NCBI GenBank assembly: GCA_036524155.1
Contig: DATDCV010000446.1
Span: 1-15,226, forward strand
Source of the DNA: DATDCV01 sp036524155
GTDB taxonomy: Bacteria; Verrucomicrobiota; Verrucomicrobiia; Limisphaerales; UBA8199
DNA: 15,226 nucleotides
Direction of reading: 5' to 3'
In this document: in pieces, positions 1 through 6,482 of the stretch
Layout: every line of letters begins with the position of its first letter
Numbering within the stretch: position 1 is the first letter of the stretch
Notes under the pieces: model-generated
What the model was told of the DNA's origin: nothing
The model's database searches: none
The model's input: only the letters and a program-made list of their open reading frames with translations
Program-made: the position numbers and the translations under genes

Positions 1-600
1 GCTGACAATCTCGCGACGTTCTTCATGGGGCGGGTCAAATATAGCTCGAACGACGGCAATGACTGCGGCGGCGTCGGCCAGGACCTGATGAAGTTGGTCT
101 CGCGCACCTCGACTCTCAAGGTCCAGGAAGAAAGAAAGGTCCGGCTGACGGATAACGAGCTGTTCGAGACACCGTTTCTGTTCATGAACGGCCATAACGA
201 TTTTGTGCTCACTGAGGCGGAGATTGCGAACCTGCGGAAATACCTCGGGCATGGCGGCTTTTTCTTCGCATCCGGGTGCTGCACGAATCCTAATTTCCCC
301 AAAGCCTGGCGGCGCGAGTTCAGCCGGATCTTTCCGGATGAAAAGGTGCACCCGATTCCATACGACCACTTGATCTACCGCTCGTTCTACAAAATCGAGC
401 GCGTCCGCTGTTTGAACGAGGCCCGGGATATTCAGTTAGAGGGCCTGTTTTATCAGGGAAACCTCGTGGCGGTGATGTGTGAGGATGGCCTGTGTTGCGC
501 CTTCAGCGCGAACAATTCATGTAACGAAGGCAAAGGGGTGAGCCCGGAGGACGGGCAGAAGCTGACGCTGAACATTGCGGTGTACGCGCTGACGCACTGA
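1..600 (+). CDS. DUF4159 domain protein, C-terminal part (5' truncated by window)
   Basis: The reading frame is open from base 1 and ends at TGA 598-600, so the true start lies upstream; the ATG at 25 is probably internal. The visible 199 residues contain the signature block FLFMNGHNDFVLTEAEI followed by NLRKYLGHGGFFFASGCC and a PKAWRREFSRIFP segment. This matches the DUF4159 fold, a class I glutamine-amidotransferase-like flavodoxin-type sandwich. Proteins of this family are common in Planctomycetes and Verrucomicrobia, often beside MoxR ATPase and DUF58 genes, and their biochemical role is not established. The segment GCCTNPNFPKAW carries clustered Cys residues. No signal peptide can be judged because the N-terminus is missing. 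The gene converges on the minus-strand gene ending at 818. The family call is by recalled motif. Confidence 0.75.
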   Translation, partial: ADNLATFFMGRVKYSSNDGNDCGGVGQDLMKLVSRTSTLKVQEERKVRLTDNELFETPFLFMNGHNDFVLTEAEIANLRKYLGHGGFFFASGCCTNPNFPKAWRREFSRIFPDEKVHPIPYDHLIYRSFYKIERVRCLNEARDIQLEGLFYQGNLVAVMCEDGLCCAFSANNSCNEGKGVSPEDGQKLTLNIAVYALTH

Positions 601-669
601 ACTCTACGGGCCGAGGTCATTGTCGGTGACGACGCCAGGAGTTTCTATTCCAATAGCATAGACTGCAGG

Positions 670-699
670 GGCAGCATGGGCTGGAACCGCCATGCCGCC
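670..699. other. Stem-loop in the convergent intergenic gap
   Basis: GGCAGCATGG at 670-679 pairs with CCATGCCGCC at 690-699 with one mismatch around a 10-base loop. It lies 70 bases past the stop of the DUF4159 gene. No T-run follows on the plus strand, so a terminator role for that gene is only a guess. A GC-rich CCACC/GGTGG stretch (about 701-733) follows and may extend the structure. Confidence 0.3.
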
Positions 700-760
700 A
701 CCGCCACCACCACCTCGCTGGTGGCGGCGAGGACGGCAGAGCGAAGGGAAAAGCGTACAA

Positions 761-800
761 GAGAAAGGGGGCGCCGCAGACGTGCGGCACCCCCTCGATG
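761..800 (-). terminator. Rho-independent-type terminator of the 818-2776 gene
   Basis: On the minus strand, 783-794 and 767-778 form a 12-bp GC-rich stem with one mismatch and a 4-base loop at 779-782. Read in the direction of the upstream gene, the stem is followed by TTTCTCTT. It begins about 24 bases past that gene's stop codon. Position, stem strength and the T-rich tail all fit an intrinsic terminator on the minus strand. Confidence 0.75.
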
Positions 801-817
801 TCATCCGGTGATCGGAC

Positions 818-2776
818 TTACTGAGCTACGGTTGGGCTGCCAGTATTCGGTGTCTTCGAGGTGTCGGTCACGTCGGTGGCCGTAACCGTCCATGTGCCAG
901 CGGTGTTAAAGGTAACCGAAAATGTTGCCGTGCCGCCCACCAGCGCGGCGTCTGCTGGCAGCGTTGCTGATATGTCGCTGCTGGTTATCATGATGGTGTC
1001 GGTTGCCCTCACGCGATTCCAATCGGCATCTACCGCGTTCACCGTGATGTTAAAAGGTACGTAGACGGCTTGCGGGTCAGGCGTGCCGGTTTTGCCGGTC
1101 GGCGTGCCTGGCGCGGCGGTCTCCCCCGGCATCAACACTTGGAGCTTCTCGAAAGGCCGTTTGATGAGTCGATAGAGCCCGGCGTTAGCGCTGGGCAGCG
1201 CGGACGCTGAAACCATATTGTGCACCTTGTTGCCGCTTTGATACGTGGTCGAGAAAACCGCAGGCGTCCAAGGTCCGGTGGCGATCGAGGCGCTCTGGGC
1301 ATTGAAGTCGTTTGCCGGCAGCGTCCAATCAACCATCCAGGCGGTGCCAGGAGCAACGTGTTGAACGGCGCTGGCGGAAGTCTTGCGCCAGACGTACTTG
1401 TTCGTCAGCGTAGGGCCATCGAAATTGTCGTCAAATGCGGCGGCCGCTCCGGTGAATTGAACACGGCTAAACGTGCCATGGGCCTGGTTGTTGTGGCCGT
1501 CGTTCGGGCCGTCGTTCTTGAACATCCCGAACTGCAGGAAGGATGTCAGCGGGCTGAAATTGTTGAGAACCGCGTCATCGGGCAGGGTGAAGTTCGTCGC
1601 CGTAATTCCGGGGCCGGTCAGGGCGCCGTGCGTGGCGTCGGTGAAAGTCACCGTCCAGGTCCCCAGAGCACTGGGAGCGATGATGTTCACGGGGACGTTC
1701 GTCGCGTTAGCGTTGGCAAAGTTGGTCTTCCATTGGATCTGAGCCCGCGCCTCGTCAGTGAAGTTCGTGGTGATCGTGGTGCCGTTGGTCGTGTACGACG
1801 TGGAGACGATGTTTTCAACGCGGAAAATCAGCAGGTCAGGGCAGTTCCAATCCGGAGCGCCGGCAGTCTGGTTGCCGGCACCAGTGGTGTCGCCGTTGAC
1901 GAGGTACATGTGGGCCTCGAAGCCACGATGAGCAGCGATAGCCGGAAAATCCACAATGGTGAAAGAGTAAGACACTGGATAGCTTCCCTGGGAAGTCCAA
2001 AGGTAAGGGCCACCGCCCGAGGGCGTGGCGATGGCATTTCGCTGCCACTGGTAGGAATCGTCATCCATGGTGATCATGACTCCAGATGGGCCAGCTTTCT
2101 GGATTGCCATCGTCGGAGGCGGGATGACGACCGGCGCGGTGGGCTGTGTGATCATGAAATTGTCGACGTTAAAGATTAGAGTATTCGTGTGGGCACCGTC
2201 GGACCACATCTTGATGAAGAAGCCGACGACTTGGTCAATGTTCGCCATGGCGGCGTTCAGCGGGTAACTGATATGCACCCAATTGCCGTTCGCCGAGAGC
2301 GGAATGACACCCGCACCGACGGCGGTCTGGCCCCAATCGGTGACGTACGTGACGAGGCCGATTTCGAGATAGCCATAGTCGTTGTTGGCTTTGCGTTGCC
2401 CGGAACTGGGGTCCACCCTGATGTCGAAGGACAGGTTGGTGTAGGCCGTGGCGTCGAGCACGGTTCTACGGTCCCAGCCCCAGCCGTTGGCGATGGTGAA
2501 AAACGTCATGAACTGTTCACCCGCAGTTCCGGTAAAAGGCTCCTCGTAGCGCACCGAGCCTGAGTTCGGATCGCCGCCGGCATCCAGGGTGGCGTCCCAG
2601 GTCATGGTCGGACTGGGAGGGCCCCACCACGTCACGAACGATGTCGTGCTGGAGGCCGTGTCAAAGGTGTTTGTGGCGCTGGTACCCTGGGCCAGGCCAA
2701 GGCTGGTCGCACAAAACAAGGCCAGGCCGGCCAACGCTGGGCGGAGCCAGGGAATTGAATCTGTTGGATGTTTCAT
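818..2776 (-). CDS. Secreted multi-domain protein with jelly-roll-like N-terminal part and Ig-like C-terminus
   Basis: The product is 652 residues. It starts with a Sec signal peptide (hydrophobic core about residues 12-28, predicted cut near SLGLA/QGT). Residues of about 35-210 look like a carbohydrate-binding jelly-roll: Trp/Gly/Asn-rich beta segments ending with the IFNVDNF motif common at the end of such domains. The middle is Thr/Asn-rich and resembles other exported verrucomicrobial proteins. Residues of about 475-540 resemble the short 'ATGPWTP...NAGLYRLIKR' tail seen in that phylum. The last ~80 residues are an Ig-like/invasin-type fold (VTVNAVDADWN-like start, GTATFSVTFNTAGTWTVTATD core). 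No catalytic motif is visible, so a polysaccharide-binding or surface role is inferred, not shown. The start was chosen for the signal peptide; there is no clear Shine-Dalgarno upstream. It is transcribed alone and ends at the terminator at 767-794. Confidence 0.75.
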   Translation of the reverse strand: MKHPTDSIPWLRPALAGLALFCATSLGLAQGTSATNTFDTASSTTSFVTWWGPPSPTMTWDATLDAGGDPNSGSVRYEEPFTGTAGEQFMTFFTIANGWGWDRRTVLDATAYTNLSFDIRVDPSSGQRKANNDYGYLEIGLVTYVTDWGQTAVGAGVIPLSANGNWVHISYPLNAAMANIDQVVGFFIKMWSDGAHTNTLIFNVDNFMITQPTAPVVIPPPTMAIQKAGPSGVMITMDDDSYQWQRNAIATPSGGGPYLWTSQGSYPVSYSFTIVDFPAIAAHRGFEAHMYLVNGDTTGAGNQTAGAPDWNCPDLLIFRVENIVSTSYTTNGTTITTNFTDEARAQIQWKTNFANANATNVPVNIIAPSALGTWTVTFTDATHGALTGPGITATNFTLPDDAVLNNFSPLTSFLQFGMFKNDGPNDGHNNQAHGTFSRVQFTGAAAAFDDNFDGPTLTNKYVWRKTSASAVQHVAPGTAWMVDWTLPANDFNAQSASIATGPWTPAVFSTTYQSGNKVHNMVSASALPSANAGLYRLIKRPFEKLQVLMPGETAAPGTPTGKTGTPDPQAVYVPFNITVNAVDADWNRVRATDTIMITSSDISATLPADAALVGGTATFSVTFNTAGTWTVTATDVTDTSKTPNTGSPTVAQ

Positions 2777-3033
2777 ATGGAACGTACACTTCGAGGTTTG
2801 TTTACTACAACACTAGGGGGTTAGTTTGTCTTGATAGGTCTCTCTCGATGAACAACCAGCTTCGCTGCCGCGCGAAAGCCTGCTTTGGAAGAGTTCGCTG
2901 GCCTCGACATGCTGCCGGGTACCAGAGGAGGTTTTGTTCACTTGAGCAATCATCACGTTTGAACACAACGCTGTGAATTCTAGCAGGGGCGCCGCCGGGG
3001 GCATGTCATCAAAACTGGTGACAAAACGCCCAG
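2777..3033. other. Intergenic gap without a recognisable gene
   Basis: This 257-base gap separates two minus-strand genes. It should hold the promoter of the 818-2776 gene, but I see no convincing -35/-10 pair. Short ORFs here show no protein-like composition. No strong terminator follows the response regulator gene; only weak 4-bp pairings occur near its stop. Confidence 0.5.
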
Positions 3034-3705
3034 CTAGGGAGTGCGGGATTGGGAAACAGGCCGGGAGGGGGAACCAGGTGTGAGGTGGGCGTATTTGGCG
3101 ACGGCCTGGGCACGGGAGCGGACGTGGAGTTTTTCGTACATGCGCCGGACGTAGGTGTTGACGGTGGGGACGGTGACATTGAGGCGTTCGGAGATTTCTT
3201 TGTAAAGATAGCCGCGAGCGAGGAGGTCGAGGACCTCGCGTTCGCGAGGGGAGAGTTGCTGGGCGTCGGGCAGGGCAGGGGGAGGCTGGCTGAAGGATTG
3301 GACGACTTTCCGGGCAATGTTGCTGGTCATCGGGGAGCCGCCGCGATGGACTTCTTCGAGGGCGGCCAGGAGCTCGGAGCGGGGTGTTTGCTTCAGGAGG
3401 TAACCGGTGGCGCCAGCGGCGAGCGCATCATAGATGTGATCGGCATCTTCGTACACCGTGAGCATGACGAACTGGGTAGTGGGGAGGACAGGTTTGAGTT
3501 GGCGGACGGCCTCGACACCACTGATGCCCGGGAGATTGATGTCCATGAGGACGACATCGGGCTTCAGGAGCTTGAGTTCGGTGAGGGCGGATTCGGCAGA
3601 ACCCCATTGACCGGCGAGGCGGAAGCCGGTTGCGCGCACAATCCAGCCGGCCAGGATTTTGCGCGCCTCGGCGTCGTCCTCGACGAGGGAAATGGCGATG
3701 GCCAT
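3034..3705 (-). CDS. NarL/FixJ-family two-component response regulator
   Basis: From the chosen start the protein has 223 residues. Residues 1-120 are a receiver domain: the acidic pair D10/D11, phospho-acceptor D55 in LMDINLPGISG, switch T83, Y102 and K105 in GYLLK. Residues of about 152-212 are a LuxR-type helix-turn-helix (LSPREREVLDLLARG ... VNTYVRRMYEKLHVRSR). It is therefore a DNA-binding transcriptional regulator activated by phosphorylation. An in-frame ATG at 3744 would add 13 residues (MTPLSRKIHYNNP). I prefer 3705 because receiver domains usually begin close to the first beta strand. Neither start has a clear Shine-Dalgarno. No kinase is adjacent, but a HisKA_3-type kinase of the kind that partners this family lies in the same orientation at 7734-10850 and is the obvious candidate partner. 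Confidence 0.93.
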   Translation of the reverse strand: MAIAISLVEDDAEARKILAGWIVRATGFRLAGQWGSAESALTELKLLKPDVVLMDINLPGISGVEAVRQLKPVLPTTQFVMLTVYEDADHIYDALAAGATGYLLKQTPRSELLAALEEVHRGGSPMTSNIARKVVQSFSQPPPALPDAQQLSPREREVLDLLARGYLYKEISERLNVTVPTVNTYVRRMYEKLHVRSRAQAVAKYAHLTPGSPSRPVSQSRTP

Positions 3706-3779
3706 GGGATTGTTATAGTGGATTTTTCGGGAAAGGGGAGTCATGTGTTTTGATGACGAGGGGGAGGGGAGGGGAAAGG

Positions 3780-3807
3780 CGTGAAACGTGAAGCGTGAAG
3801 CGTGAAA
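3780..3807. repeat. Four tandem copies of a 7-bp unit CGTGAAR
   Basis: Four head-to-tail heptamers (CGTGAAA, CGTGAAG, CGTGAAG, CGTGAAA) run without a gap. They lie about 75 bases upstream of the response regulator start, on that gene's 5' side. They resemble short tandem repeats known from other bacterial intergenic regions, such as the heptameric STRR repeats of cyanobacteria. The core GTGAA recurs in the 8-bp repeats at 11145-11176 and 12328-12367. Confidence 0.85.
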
Positions 3808-3901
3808 CGCGGAAGTGGTAAGACAAGGGGAACCGCGGAATACTGAGAAAATGAAGAGGGAGGGGGCGCTTATTGCGTGGTTGACCGCAATAGTGATCGG
3901 C

Positions 3902-3954
3902 GTATAACCGTCTCGATATGAGGTGCCTCGATGGAGAATCGAAGGCCGTTGAGC
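3902..3954 (+). repeat. attC-like palindromic site (candidate integron recombination site)
   Basis: The left end GTATAAC (3902-3908) matches the attC R'' consensus RYYYAAC at six of seven positions. The right end GTTGAGC (3948-3954) matches GTTRRRY at all seven. Inside, TCGAT (3913-3917) pairs perfectly with ATCGA (3938-3942). The unpaired spacers are 4 bases on the left and 5 on the right, as in known attC folds. The 20-base centre contains a GAGG/CCTC mini-stem. The small membrane ORF begins 40 bases after the right end, as a cassette gene would. The motifs are short and could arise by chance. Confidence 0.35.
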
Positions 3955-3994
3955 AACGCACGTCTGGTTTGCTCAATAGTCGTAGCCTGTGACT

Positions 3995-4270
3995 ATGAGC
4001 AATGAACAGACACCACCCGCAGCCAGTAACAACTGGGGGATGGTGGGGCTACTGCTATCGGCCATAGGATTTGTTCACATCATGGCTCTTGGCTCGTTAC
4101 GCTTCGACGCAATTCGTTTCATGACCCTGTTCAGTCTTCTTGGACTCGCCATTAGCACTGTCGGTTTGTTCAAGAAGCCACGTAAGGCAGCGGTGTGCGG
4201 AGTGGTCCTTGGACTCTCCGGTTTAATGTTCTTGCCGACTGTCTTCTTGCCTCTGCTGCATCGAAGCTAA
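3995..4270 (+). CDS. Small membrane protein, unknown function
   Basis: The product is 91 residues from ATG 3995; a GTG at 3989 would add two. After a short polar N-terminus (MSNEQTPPAASNN) there are three hydrophobic stretches of about 20 residues (roughly 14-34, 40-58 and 66-85), so it is probably an integral inner-membrane protein with three helices. A short basic loop (KKPRK) separates the second and third helices, which favours that loop facing the cytoplasm. I do not recognise the family. It follows the attC-like site at 3902-3954 and its stop codon lies inside a hairpin (4263-4304), a cassette-like arrangement. Base composition is less GC-rich than in the flanking chromosomal genes. No clear Shine-Dalgarno is visible. 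Confidence 0.55.
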   Translation: MSNEQTPPAASNNWGMVGLLLSAIGFVHIMALGSLRFDAIRFMTLFSLLGLAISTVGLFKKPRKAAVCGVVLGLSGLMFLPTVFLPLLHRS

Positions 4271-4304
4271 CATCGCCATGCACACCGACTCCGCGATGAG
4301 CTTC
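4263..4304. other. Hairpin spanning the stop codon of the small membrane ORF
   Basis: GAAGCT (4263-4268) pairs with AGCTTC (4299-4304), and CATCGC (4271-4276) pairs with GCGATG (4293-4298). That makes 12 perfect base pairs interrupted only by an AA bulge formed by two bases of the TAA stop. The loop is 16 bases. No T-run follows, so it is not a standard terminator. The left side contains AGCTAAC, similar to an attC R'' box, but I found no matching right box. Confidence 0.5.
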
Positions 4305-4354
4305 AGTGTGGATATCGAGCGTCACTGGCGCGCAGCCGGTTCTGGCGAACGTGG

Positions 4355-4597
4355 TTGCTGTTGCGTGATCGAGAGCCGATCGAGATCGGTGATGGTCAGA
4401 CGTTTCTGGTCATTGTTCGAGGTGATCGGGTGGTTGATTACACCTGGGCCATGATGCCGCACATCGAATTCGTGAAGCGCAGCGTGGGCAAATTGCCAGA
4501 GGACGCTTGGGTTGGGACCAGTTCCGACAGTGGACATAAGGGACGGCAAGAGCGTGATGCGAAAGACAACAAGTATGGAGTGGATCCCATTTCTTAA
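4355..4597 (+). CDS. Small hypothetical ORF, possibly the 3' part of a frameshifted gene
   Basis: This frame reads about 80 residues from a TTG codon and has protein-like composition (GDGQTFLVIVRGDRVVDYTW, then MMPHIEFVKRSVGKLPEDAW), unlike the random frames around it. I do not recognise the family. No good start codon is present. The preceding frame, from ATG 4278 (MHTDSAMSFSVDIERHWR), stops at 4451, and a single-base shift near 4340 would join the two into one protein of about 105 residues. Either this is a short independent gene or a decayed one. Its last 23 bases overlap the chosen start of the decarboxylase gene in another frame. A database search of the joined and separate translations would decide. 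Confidence 0.35.
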   Translation: MLLRDREPIEIGDGQTFLVIVRGDRVVDYTWAMMPHIEFVKRSVGKLPEDAWVGTSSDSGHKGRQERDAKDNKYGVDPIS

Positions 4598-5855
4598 CGC
4601 AGATAAAACCCGCTCCATCCGTCGGAGGTTTGGGACACCAGTTTTTGTATATGATCAGAGGACTTTAGAGCATCAAGCTCGTCTGGTACTTGGCTTTCCC
4701 AACGCTTTCGGCCTGACGGCGCGTTATGCGATGAAGGCCTGCTCGACAAGCGCAGTGCTGAAGGTATTAACCGATGCTGGTCTGCATATTGATGCCAGCA
4801 GCGGGTATGAAGTCGAGCGCGCGCTCTGCGCCGGCGTTTCCCCTGAAAGAATTCAACTCACCGCGCAGCAGGTGCCGGACAACCTGAGGGAACCGGTGAA
4901 ACAGGGAGTCCTGTTCAATGCTTGCTCGATTGCACAAATCCATGCATTTGGGGCGCTGTTTCCGGGGCGTCACCTGTCGATTCGCGTCAATCCAGGTCTT
5001 GGCTCGGGACATAACAACCGGACGAACGTCGGCGGGCCTTCGGCCAGTTTCGGCATCTGGCATGAGCACCTGGCTGAAGCGCTGGCGGCCGGACGCAGGT
5101 ACGGCCTCAAGTTCACTCGTCTGCACACGCACATTGGATCGGGGAGCGACCCGAAGGTTTGGCAACGCGTGGCGTTGATGTCGCTCGACACCTGCTCCCG
5201 TCTTCCTGATGTGACTGTGCTGAATCTCGGCGGCGGATACAAAGTCGGCAGAGTGCAGGGCGAAGAGACGACAGACCTGCAGAAGATCGGCCTTCCTATC
5301 GTGGAGGCATTTCGGTCATTCGAAACAAAACATGGGCGAAAGCTGCATCTGGAGGTGGAGCCCGGCACGTATCTGGTGGCCAATTCCTGCGCCCTGATCG
5401 CCACGGTCATCGACACCGTGGATACGGGACCGCGCGGTTACAGGTTTCTCAAGGTGGATGCCGGGATGACCGAGATTCTCAGACCAAGCCTGTACGGAGC
5501 ACAGCATCCCGTTGAGATCGTGCCGGCCGCGACACGAGGACGCCGCCAGGCAAAGTATGTCATCGTCGGGCACTGCTGCGAAAGCGGCGACGTGCTCACA
5601 CCCGCTCCAGGCAGCCCAGAGGCCGTGGAACCGCGTTTGCTTCCGGAGACAAGGATTGGCGACCTGGTTGTGCTCGGCGGTGCGGGAGCCTATTGCTCGA
5701 GTATGGCCGCCAAGAACTACAATTCCTTCCCTGAAGCCGCTGAGATTATGATTTCTGAGAACGGATCGGCCGAACTCATCCGAAAACGCCAATCATTGGA
5801 CCAGATCACACAAAATGAGGTGATGCCGGCATTTCTGAAAGGACGTGCAAAGTGA
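4575..5855 (+). CDS. lysA: Diaminopimelate decarboxylase-like PLP enzyme (fold type III)
   Basis: The product is 426 residues from ATG 4575; upstream in-frame starts exist at 4557 (ATG) and 4512 (TTG). It has the alanine-racemase-type barrel and a C-terminal beta domain. PLP lysine K54 lies in ARYAMKACST. Other motifs are HTHIGSGS, the glycine-rich NLGGGYKVG, EPGTYLVA, the catalytic-cysteine motif GHCCESGD and the closing AYCSSMAAKNYNSFPEA. The last two are typical of diaminopimelate decarboxylase, which makes L-lysine from meso-diaminopimelate in the cytoplasm. One difference stands out: most LysA proteins have EPGR where this has EPGT, so related activities on other amino acids remain possible. 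No other lysine gene is nearby. It sits among small unrelated ORFs in the island between the response regulator and the kinase. Confidence 0.85.
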   Translation: MEWIPFLNADKTRSIRRRFGTPVFVYDQRTLEHQARLVLGFPNAFGLTARYAMKACSTSAVLKVLTDAGLHIDASSGYEVERALCAGVSPERIQLTAQQVPDNLREPVKQGVLFNACSIAQIHAFGALFPGRHLSIRVNPGLGSGHNNRTNVGGPSASFGIWHEHLAEALAAGRRYGLKFTRLHTHIGSGSDPKVWQRVALMSLDTCSRLPDVTVLNLGGGYKVGRVQGEETTDLQKIGLPIVEAFRSFETKHGRKLHLEVEPGTYLVANSCALIATVIDTVDTGPRGYRFLKVDAGMTEILRPSLYGAQHPVEIVPAATRGRRQAKYVIVGHCCESGDVLTPAPGSPEAVEPRLLPETRIGDLVVLGGAGAYCSSMAAKNYNSFPEAAEIMISENGSAELIRKRQSLDQITQNEVMPAFLKGRAK

Positions 5856-5879
5856 ACGTAATTCAGGTAGCTCGAGGAT

Positions 5880-5952
5880 GGCTAACGCCGGTGCAGCGTC
5901 CCTGTTGCACTTGCACGCCGTCGGCCCGGCGTGGCTGCGCTGAGCGTTATGC
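5880..5952 (+). repeat. attC-like palindromic site (candidate integron recombination site)
   Basis: The outer boxes TAACGC (5883-5888) and GCGTTA (5944-5949) are exact complements. Inner boxes GCAGC (5893-5897) and GCTGC (5934-5938) also pair. They are separated from the outer boxes by 4 bases on the left and 5 on the right, the same geometry as the site at 3902-3954. The centre holds a perfect 7-bp stem, CACGCCG (5914-5920) with CGGCGTG (5927-5933), plus an unpaired stretch on the left arm, like a variable terminal structure. The right end GTTATGC is 10 bases before the next small ORF. It begins 24 bases after the decarboxylase stop. There is no T-run, which argues against a terminator. Confidence 0.42.
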
Positions 5953-5962
5953 GGGATAGACA

Positions 5963-6301
5963 ATGAGTGCCTCAGCACAATCGACGTTGCGGTTGTTTTC
6001 AGAGGTGGCTTTGTTCGCAATGGCGTTCGCCGTGCTTGTGACTGGCTGCGGTTGGTTGATCGCGGGGAGAGCATCGCCTGTGAACCATGGCGTGACACCG
6101 GATGTTCGAGGCAACCCGTTGCTGGGGCTCTGGGTATTTGCCAATTTCCCGGCGGCGATTCTGTTTCTGAATGCCTTCGGGAAACTGGGCTCGGAGGCGC
6201 AGTATTTCTTCTGCGTTTTCGCACATTGGTTCGTGCTTGGGTTGTTGCCTGCCTGGCTCCTGGGCCAGGCTCGCGCAGCAGCCAGACAGTTGAGCGGATG
6301 A
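5963..6301 (+). CDS. Small membrane protein, unknown function
   Basis: The product is 112 residues. Three hydrophobic stretches (about 10-35, 53-71 and 78-100) suggest three membrane helices, with a polar loop (RASPVNHGVTPDVRGNP) between the first and second. A Cys-containing VTGCGW sequence inside the first helix is not a lipobox at the usual distance, so a lipoprotein seems unlikely. I do not recognise the family. The ATG is 10 bases after the right end of the attC-like site at 5880-5952, with a weak GGGA upstream. Size, topology and position are like those of the small proteins at 3995-4270 and 7073-7387, but the three sequences are not evidently related. Small orphan membrane proteins are common cargo in integron cassettes; whether this is one is inference. 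Confidence 0.55.
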   Translation: MSASAQSTLRLFSEVALFAMAFAVLVTGCGWLIAGRASPVNHGVTPDVRGNPLLGLWVFANFPAAILFLNAFGKLGSEAQYFFCVFAHWFVLGLLPAWLLGQARAAARQLSG

Positions 6302-6379
6302 CGGCGGGCGAACGCTGTTTCCGGTTTCGGGCGCTGTGGGCCGCCGCCACCAGTCACTTTTTAAGTTATGCAGGCGGAC

Positions 6380-6464
6380 GTCCTGGTTCCAGGACTTGAC
6401 AGAATATCCTTGCTCAGCAAAGCGTCTAAGCGAACAGGGCCGGAGAGGGTTAGCCCTGGAACCA
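6380..6464 (+). promoter_or_regulatory. Palindrome and dispersed inverted repeat next to a TTGACA box
   Basis: GTCCTGGTTCCAGGAC (6380-6395) has 7-bp arms around TT. It is followed at once by TTGACA (6396-6401), a perfect sigma-70 -35 hexamer, but I see no good -10 at the right distance. TGGTTCCAGG (6384-6393) recurs as its exact complement CCTGGAACCA (6455-6464), with a GGG/CCC mini-hairpin just before it. The region lies in the leader of the lipoprotein gene at 6483. An operator or leader structure is possible; function is unproven. Confidence 0.3.
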
Positions 6465-6482
6465 AGTTCAAGAGGTGATGAT

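Noticed and set aside
604..804. Short minus-strand ORF in the convergent gap
   Set aside because: It runs through the terminator stem and has low-complexity Gly/Arg/Pro composition.
1220..2179. 319-residue plus-strand ORF opposite the secreted protein
   Set aside because: Its composition is Arg/Gly/Val-rich without motifs, and the minus-strand frame has a signal peptide and recognisable domains.
3049..3753. 234-residue plus-strand ORF opposite the response regulator
   Set aside because: It is an antisense shadow. The minus strand has all receiver and helix-turn-helix residues.
6307..6371. Third possible attC site (GGCGAAC ... GTTATGC) after the small membrane ORF
   Set aside because: The right end repeats GTTATGC exactly, but the outer boxes do not pair well and no inner paired box exists at the expected 4/5 spacing. 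At best it is a decayed site.
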